Shown: piece after piece, positions 57,046 through 64,000 of the stretch
Position numbering within the stretch: the first letter of the stretch is position 1
Layout of the letters: each line of letters starts with the position of its first letter
Position numbers and translations under genes: made by a program
Assembly: GCA_947034885.2 (NCBI GenBank)
Contig: OX344758.2
Span: 11,745,067-11,809,066, forward strand
Length of the DNA stretch: 64,000 nt
Reading direction: 5' to 3'
Source: Thuidium tamariscinum
Lineage: Eukaryota; Streptophyta; Bryopsida; Hypnales; Thuidiaceae
The notes under the pieces: generated by a model
Told to the model about the DNA's origin: nothing
What the model saw: the letters and a program-made list of their open reading frames with translations, nothing else
Databases searched by the model: none

Positions 57046-60000
57046 TTAAATTTTTTTTTTTATAACTTTATATTTTAAAGAATTGAGCTAAGTCTCTTAG
57101 GAAAAAATTCACAAAGAAAAAATTTGATTTTTTATCTTAAAAACTTATTCATTTGAAGTAAAAATAATATAGGAAAAAAAACTAAATTTTTAATATCTCT
57201 ATGATGGAATTGAAACACAATAATTCTAAAGGTGATATTATTCTAGAAAAAAAAACTAAATCATTTAAAACTTTATTTCTAAAAAATTGTAAAAATTGAG
57301 TTCAAAAATGAATTTTGTAAATTATATTTGGAAGAAGATGTTTTGATTGCTTCTAAAACAAGATTCTCCACAAACTTCTCACTATTATTCCAAATATAAT
57401 TATTGAAATCTTTCCATGGAAATAAAATTATTTTCAATGAAAAAATAATTTTAAAAAAATTGTCTTGAGTTTTTGTGATTTATTTTGTGCTACATGGGCC
57501 ATATGGACCTACATTAGGACCATCATGTAGTATAAATATTGTTTTGAAGCACTAATTGAAATATGAATTATATTCCTACAAAGCTAATGCAATTTTTTTC
57601 TCCAAAATAAAGTTTCAAAAAGTCATACAAAAAAAATGATATCTTATAAACTTGCTCAAAACCTTCAAGAATCTTCCATAGGGACTCTTATTCTTTTAGG
57701 GATTGAACATGCATTGTGCATTTAACTTCAAAAGTTTGAAGTTGAATATAGTCTAATTAATACCTTTGTCCTTAAAAATTTGAACTTGTGCCAAATTTGA
57801 AATATTTAGATCCACGTGGGGTAAAAAACATCATGAATTTTGTACATCAAGGTCACAATATTAATAATGTAATGCTCATTACAAAAACATGGTTAGCAAT
57901 TTGAAGACAAATCTAAGTAAAATAAAAGGTATGGCCAAAAATGACTAAATTAGATGGACCTCAAAAAAGACATTAGATCTTAGTAAAAACTTTAATTTTT
58001 ACTTAAATATTTTTAATTTATAAAAACTAACATATTTTGAGGTCTTAATACAATGTGTTGTCAATCAAATAAAACAAATTTGGTATTCCAATAAATCTAT
58101 TTGTGGAACATTTAGATGTGACATATGTGTAAATGGACCTCCAAAAGCAGAAGATATGATTGAAGAAGCCAAACTACTAATGAAAGCAATTAAACATTCA
58201 AATGTACTATTATCAACAACACAATTTTAACTATTCGTACTTTCATTTGAATTAAAAATACAGCATACAACATTTTAAAATTGATAACTTTCATTCTTAC
58301 AACATGAAATAAAATAAATAAATGTAAAAAAAATCTATAAAATATTATTAACAAGATTAAATCTACTTAATTGTGAAGATTTATTTAGTCTAAAATTATT
58401 ACCCTAGGATTGTATGATATTGTGAATTAAATTCTTCTATCATATTCTATTCAATTTGCTCCTATTAAATGAAATAGTCATGTTGTGTTAAAACTAACTA
58501 CTTCACTATTGATACACAAAAACTTCAAAAGTTTTATCATCTAGCCATTAATATTTTATAATAAATAATATAAAATTATTATTATTTATATTGGAATGAA
58601 TTTTGTGTTCATTTTTTTAAAATTTAGAAAATTGTACAATATTTTAGAAATTATATTGCAAAAGATTTCTTATTGGCTCATAATTGTTTTTTTAACTAAA
58701 TTTCTTTCGAAAATGGTTTAATGATAATATTGTTGTATATATTTTTGAAGACCTATTTTTTTCATCAGATAACTTTTTGATTTGAAAGACTATCTTAAAA
58801 TATAGTCATTTCTGGTTTTTGAAGTACTATTTTGACAAATTAATATGACTATAATGTACTATTGTAATTTGTACAATGTTATAGGAACATCATAAAAAAG
58901 ACTTTAAAGAAGTTGTGAAAATCATTCGACATGAGGTCTTACAATTGATTCTAAATTTTGAATTTTGAATGAATAGCATTTAACATATAGAATCAATATT
59001 AATTTTATTCAATTTTCTTAAATATTATTTCAATTACTAAGAAAAAACCTCAAATTATACAATCTTGTATGAGTAATTGCACATAAAATAAAATATGAAA
59101 TGATTTCAGAGACCTTTAGTGCCCAAGCTTTTGGATTTTATATCATATTCATTCAAATGTATATTCTTTTCATACAAAACAAGATTTTTATATCCTTCAT
59201 AGCTTTATGAACAATGAATTTTTCACATATAAAACTTATTGGAAAAATAAGAGGCCTAAGAGATTAGTAATATTCATTATATAGATACCTTTAGAAATTA
59301 GTTTCAATTTTTGGTTTCAAAATTTATCTACAAAATTTGATTAGTATTTTAATAAATGCAATTATACAAATACAAATTTAATGTCAATACTTTACAAATG
59401 GTGTTTGAAAGTCATCACTAAATTATTCTTAGAGTTGCTATTTAAAAACACATCTTGACATATTTAGGACATTTAGCCCTTGTGTGTCTTCAAGTACAAT
59501 GGAATAGTCCAAATTTTTAAAATTGAGTTTAAGGTGTATTATAATTTCCAAACTTTAAGTTATAATCAAATGATGGATTTCATACAAAAGTTGTTGAATA
59601 TGATCCATTGATCATATTCATATGATTGTATCTACTTCTATACTAATCAATATTTATTTTTATAATTGAAAAAAAAATTGTAAAAAAATTATAAAATCGA
59701 CTATAGGTTGAATGCTTTTTATTTTGTAAGATTTAATTCCAATGATTTTAAAATTACAAATTTTGATCATAGCATTTAAAATACATCTTAAATATATTCA
59801 AGTTATTCTTACAATCTTTGTTTGAACTTGAAAAGTTGTTATTTAAAGTGAAATGTATTTGTACACTTTGGATTGTAGAATATTTAGAAGATATAAAAAC
59901 AAAATTTTCTATACATGAAACATATTTGCTTCAACTATTGTTCAATGTTTGCACATGTAATATTTAAAGAGTTGATATAAACTTTTATATTTCAAAAATA

Positions 60001-63000
60001 ACATTTATAATAAAAACAATCAAAGGGTACAAAAAGGACAAAGCATTTATGGTGGCGTGGCTTTGTGCGTATTTTGTTGGAACATGGATATTTGAAAAAC
60101 ACGGTATGATTATATGACCTTGTACATTTGAGATTTAGAAATATTGATAATTTACAAATGCTTAATCTATGGTCATGAAAAAACTTTATCATTTGCAACA
60201 TCATATTGAAATGAAAATGGATAGAAAATTTTATAATCAATTCATCAAATCTTCTAAATTTATTATGAAATTCAAAGTTTCAAATATACCATGATTAAAG
60301 AATAAGGTTGACAAACAAGTTGTCAAATTATTATTATTATTGTAGAAAAAATAATGAAGTTTCCAAAATTGAAAAAAATTATTGATATTTTTCCTACACC
60401 TAAAAAAAATGAAAAAAAAATTGAACACTGTAAAATTTGGATGTTATTTTTGAGAAAATTCAATTGACCTAATTTCTTAACTATAATAATAATTTGTATA
60501 TTTAACATATAAATTAATTTAATAATATGTTATATTAAACTTTTGAAAAAATATGAAAAAAATATCGTTATTATAGTCTATAACTTCTTTATAATTTAAC
60601 TTGGAAATAGATAACAAGGCATGGAATTGCAATTGAAACCAAACATTCAGTAGGTGTTGTAATAGTTTATGAGTAATATAAAATATTAAATGAAAATATT
60701 AAGTATTGAATTTCTACAATTGAATATAAAAATCTATAAATTTATACTTGCTATGCATACTGAATATTTATATCTTTTAACATAGATTATTTTAGTTGTC
60801 ATATAATTTTGTCTTCAAATGGATGGATGATTTCAGAGAACAACACCTTACATGAAACACTTAATGCCAACAAATAAAGGTTTAGATCTTTTGAAAAATT
60901 CTCAAAGATGTGTGTTGAAATTTCATCCACAAGGAGATATGATTGTTGCTATGGCACCGTGTTCACAAAAAAAAAATGCATTGAAAAAATAAATAAAAAC
61001 AATAGACCTAGCTTTAGTTGTTAGTTTGGCAATTTTTAGTGATTTATTGTTGATTATCCAAAATACCAAGATGCAATGATACTATCCTTGCACCAAAGGT
61101 AAAGATAAAATTATAAAAGAAGAGTACCCTTAATGTTATAATTTTTTTTGCATTCATTTGCAAGGTTTTAAAGAAGTAAACCATTTTTGAAAATTGAATG
61201 TTCTAACTTGGTAAAAGATAAGTTTAAAGCTCAATTAAGTCTTCAACAACTTTAAATTTAAGTTTCAATCTTAAATATTTATTACATGTGTTGCTTTTAC
61301 ACACTTTACAAGATCCCTCATCACTTCATACATACATTCACATTCAAAATCAAGTGCAATGCACCTATAAGACTATCCTTCGACAATTTGTAAAGTTCAA
61401 ATCTATGGATTCAAGCTCAATGATTAGGACTAGTAAGGTGTCTTTGCACTTCATGCAAATTAAAACAATTGTATTCATGATGAAGGAGAAAGGTAGGCAA
61501 AAATCATTGATTAAAGTAGGACCTCTCAAAATCAAGCATGTTTTCCAAAGGATACTCTAAACATCCACAAGCATAAGTAGATGTTTATTGTACAATATAA
61601 TATTCAATTTGAAGACATTGAAATGAAGGCAAAGTTCTATGAAACCTATGAATACAATTTTGAAATCATTTAAAAAAACTTTAATTTTAGACAATGTCCT
61701 TGAGGTTCATCAAATATATAAAACAATTGTCTTTAATGTAATTGCCATGTAATTGTAGAATGAAAGCTACTAGTACACAAAAATGATTGTTAGACAAATC
61801 TATTGCCTTGTAGGTGATACTACCTAAAAGAAGAGCTATTGCATTTATTGTAGAAACTTGTTTCACATGCATAGTCATGGTTTCACATTTCCTTATGAAC
61901 TTTTAGTCAAAAATTCAACATTATACATAAATTAAATATTTTCTTGGCCTTCATTTTTATTATTGAAGAGATCTTGTTGCCTTGGAAAATAATATTATGA
62001 AGTAGAAAACATACGTGGAAAATGGCCAAATTTAAGCCTTGAAGGTTTTTTCATTTAAAAAATAGATCTATAGCTCAACCTTCAGTGACAACTTGGTACT
62101 CTCTCCTCCCACCCCTTTTTGCTCAAATTTGATTGTCACTTCTAAGATATCCATTTTTGGTACTTGATAAAAAAAAATTCTACACTCATCAACATCTATA
62201 GAAAAAATAAATTTTCATATTAAAAAATACCAAAAAATTCACTAGTCAATTAAAAAAATGCTAAATTTAACTTAATATCATTTATTTATTTGTTTTAAGG
62301 TCATCATCAAGGATGTTTAGGATGAAAAAGTAGAAAAATATATGAGATTTTTCAAGGAATTCTTCATGATTACTTATACACCATGAAAAAATGTCAAAGC
62401 TTATTGCAAGCTTATCTCAATTTTGCTCACATGCAATTGTAATATACCATATTTTTTCCCAAATAGACACCATGAATACATAAAGGCATAATTTAGATGA
62501 AAATTTTTTTTTAAATATCTAAGAATAAAAATTATAAGTGTAGGAGTGCAACTATGGTTGTTTATTATGGCTATGGTGTGATTCATTGATCATTAAGATT
62601 AGAGAACCTAATTCCAACCTTTCAAGAATTTTTGGCCATGAAAACTAATTTATAATCAAAAACCTTCAAACCCCTAAGTGAAATTAAGTAGGTGATGAGG
62701 GACAAAAAAAAATAGGCTAGCATCATACTTTCAGATTTTTTACTTAGAGTCTATCATGTAGAATATGCTTACATAAACTTTTGCTACACTATCTTTACAT
62801 GTATGCAAACATCTCTTTTTCATTTGCCTCCAAAAAACTACATTGTCATTTTGTTGAATTGTCAAAGGTTCTTACAAATGGAATGCAATCCATCAATTTT
62901 CATGTCATCATGCAAATAGTGGATTGTAAGGTTTGTACAACTTTATGGATTGAACTTTTGTTGCCTATAACTTTAAAGTATACGAGAAATATGCAAGTCC

Positions 63001-63117
63001 TCATAACAATCCTATTACTTTAACTCCTAAACTTTCTAGACTATGTTTTCACCTAAAGCGCTCCAAAACTACCATTTCTAATATAGGTACATAACTTTAG
63101 AATTTTTTAACTCATGT

Positions 63118-63245
63118 GACCATAGGATCTTGTAGTACACTAATTTGAGAAAATGTGGGAAAAGTTTCAAAATTTTGTACTACATGGATTGTAAGATATT
63201 AGAATTTGAATTGACCAAATTTTCTTTGGCTTTGTGAAAAATTAG
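63118..63245 (+). repeat. Dispersed repeat family E, copy 4
   Basis: Shares GGATCTTGTAGTACACTAAT, AATGTGGGAAAAGTTTC and ATGGATTGTAAGATATTAGA with the other copies. Confidence 0.55.
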
Positions 63246-63389
63246 GTAGTTGGACTTCAATAGGTCACATTTCTATGAAAAAATGTCCATACAAGTGGTG
63301 CTTCTTTGAATCCATTTTTCAAGGTTAGCTGGCTATATGCTTGAAAATTTTGAAATAATTTGAAATAGTATAACATGTAGGATAAAATA

Positions 63390-63720
63390 GTAAATAGAAA
63401 GAAGTAGACAATGATTAACATACTAAATTGTTAAAAATTTAATTATGAAATTAAAAATATCAAACCCAATGGTTGTAATGTTATAATAAATAATCTACAA
63501 CCTATGTTTTCATATTTTTTCAAAAATATTAAAAATTGAATTAAATAAAGGACTTCAATGTTTATTTATGAATAAGGAATTTTTAATTGCCTACAACTAT
63601 TCAGAATTCATTGTATAATTTGTAGTTTTTTTCGCAACCTAGATAGCAATAGTAGCTAAAAAATAGCACCTTTTCAAGAAAAATAATTTGAAATTGGTTT
63701 TTTAGATTCATACATAAATG
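63390..63720 (+). repeat. Dispersed repeat family F, copy 2
   Basis: Aligned with about 36030-36360: GGTTGTAATGTTATAATAAA and the following TCTACA(A/T)CC block are shared, in the same orientation. Confidence 0.45.
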
Positions 63721-63746
63721 GAGAGCTTTGAATTATTCCCTTTTGA

Positions 63747-64000
63747 TTAACCCCTCAAGGCCTAACAACTTTTTGATGATGGAGGTTTTCAATGAATTAT
63801 ACTACTTTAATATTTTTTGCACATGAATATCTTGGAAATTTCTATTTTCAATTGTATAAAAATAAGGACTACTTTAATTATTATACATAGAATGAATTGT
63901 CCAAAATGGGTCATTGCAAGAAATAGCGTTCAAAAAGCGTAGTGTTTTTCACAATACTCCTGTTTTTTTCGGGAGTACTTTAAAATTAGAAAAATAATTT
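63747..64000 (+). mobile_element. TTAA/CCC-type left end and partial inverted copy of the 34.8-kb element
   Basis: TTAACCCCTCAAGGCCTAAC at 63747 matches the other left ends. From 63906 to the window end the sequence (TCATTGCAAGAAATAGCG, ..., TTCGGGAGTACTTTAAAAT) is the inverse of 35478-35571, the right end of the element at 34829. The window stops before either element is complete. Confidence 0.5.

Larger units (their letters stand above)
48595..64000. other. AT-rich repeat desert to window end
   Basis: More than 15 kb without any coding frame I can support. All frames over 60 codons are AT-biased and have no domain. It contains four family E repeats, one TTAA/CCC left end at 50804 and another at 63747, a family F copy and poly(A/T) runs. 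If the RECQSIM gene continues, its next exon lies beyond this. Confidence 0.5.

Noticed and set aside
1-64000. Search for a clustered multi-gene system (defence, biosynthetic cluster, CRISPR array, rRNA genes)
   Set aside because: The recognisable genes are unrelated housekeeping or stress genes on both strands with repeats between them. No array or rRNA-like sequence was noticed.

Overview
The window looks like nuclear DNA of a land plant. It holds split genes with GT-AG introns of about 80-400 bp that encode plant-type proteins: a plastid-type O-acetylserine (thiol)lyase, a class I cytosolic small heat-shock protein, an F-box/kelch-like protein, a RECQSIM-type helicase and a JMJ30/KDM8-like protein. 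The intron-poor F-box gene and the style of the small heat-shock protein would suit a bryophyte or another early-diverging lineage. That is an impression, not a proof.

The layout is three moderately GC-rich gene islands (about 4.1-10.5 kb, 18.7-22.3 kb and 41.8-48.6 kb) in a very AT-rich sea of old, mostly non-coding repeats. Island 1 carries the F-box gene (5036-6310) and a complete six-exon cysteine synthase (6981-9177), both on +. Nearby at 11.96-12.52 kb is a frameshifted DUS2-like fragment split by a small MITE. Island 2 carries the 5' part of a JMJ30/KDM8-like gene on the minus strand, without a recognisable catalytic JmjC core. Island 3 carries a small heat-shock protein gene with textbook heat-shock elements (42575-43048). 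It also carries a RECQSIM-like helicase gene from 44593 whose readable exons stop at 48594, before the RQC zinc region. A Rab11/RabA-like fragment with an early stop lies at 444-668.

The AT-rich part can be read as transposon archaeology. There are four elements bounded by TTAA with CCC-starting inverted ends (762-1676, 27316-27864, 27861-28595, 36439-37415). One is a CACTA-type non-autonomous element with a TTA target duplication (30748-34729), with a Helitron-like copy nested inside. Three Helitron-like copies end at CTAG next to T. A 3.07-kb element has a 10-bp target duplication (38023-41091), a Mutator-like MITE has a 9-bp duplication (12092-12347), and several other inverted-repeat elements are present. 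From 48.6 kb to the end I found no genes, only diverged dispersed repeats.

The genes do not form a pathway or cluster. They look like unrelated housekeeping or stress genes. I did not find a new multi-gene system. The most notable signals are the TTAA/CCC element group, which resembles piggyBac ends, the element at 38-41 kb, and the two genes that appear cut off where repeats begin. All coordinates and alignments were read by eye, and no database search was run.
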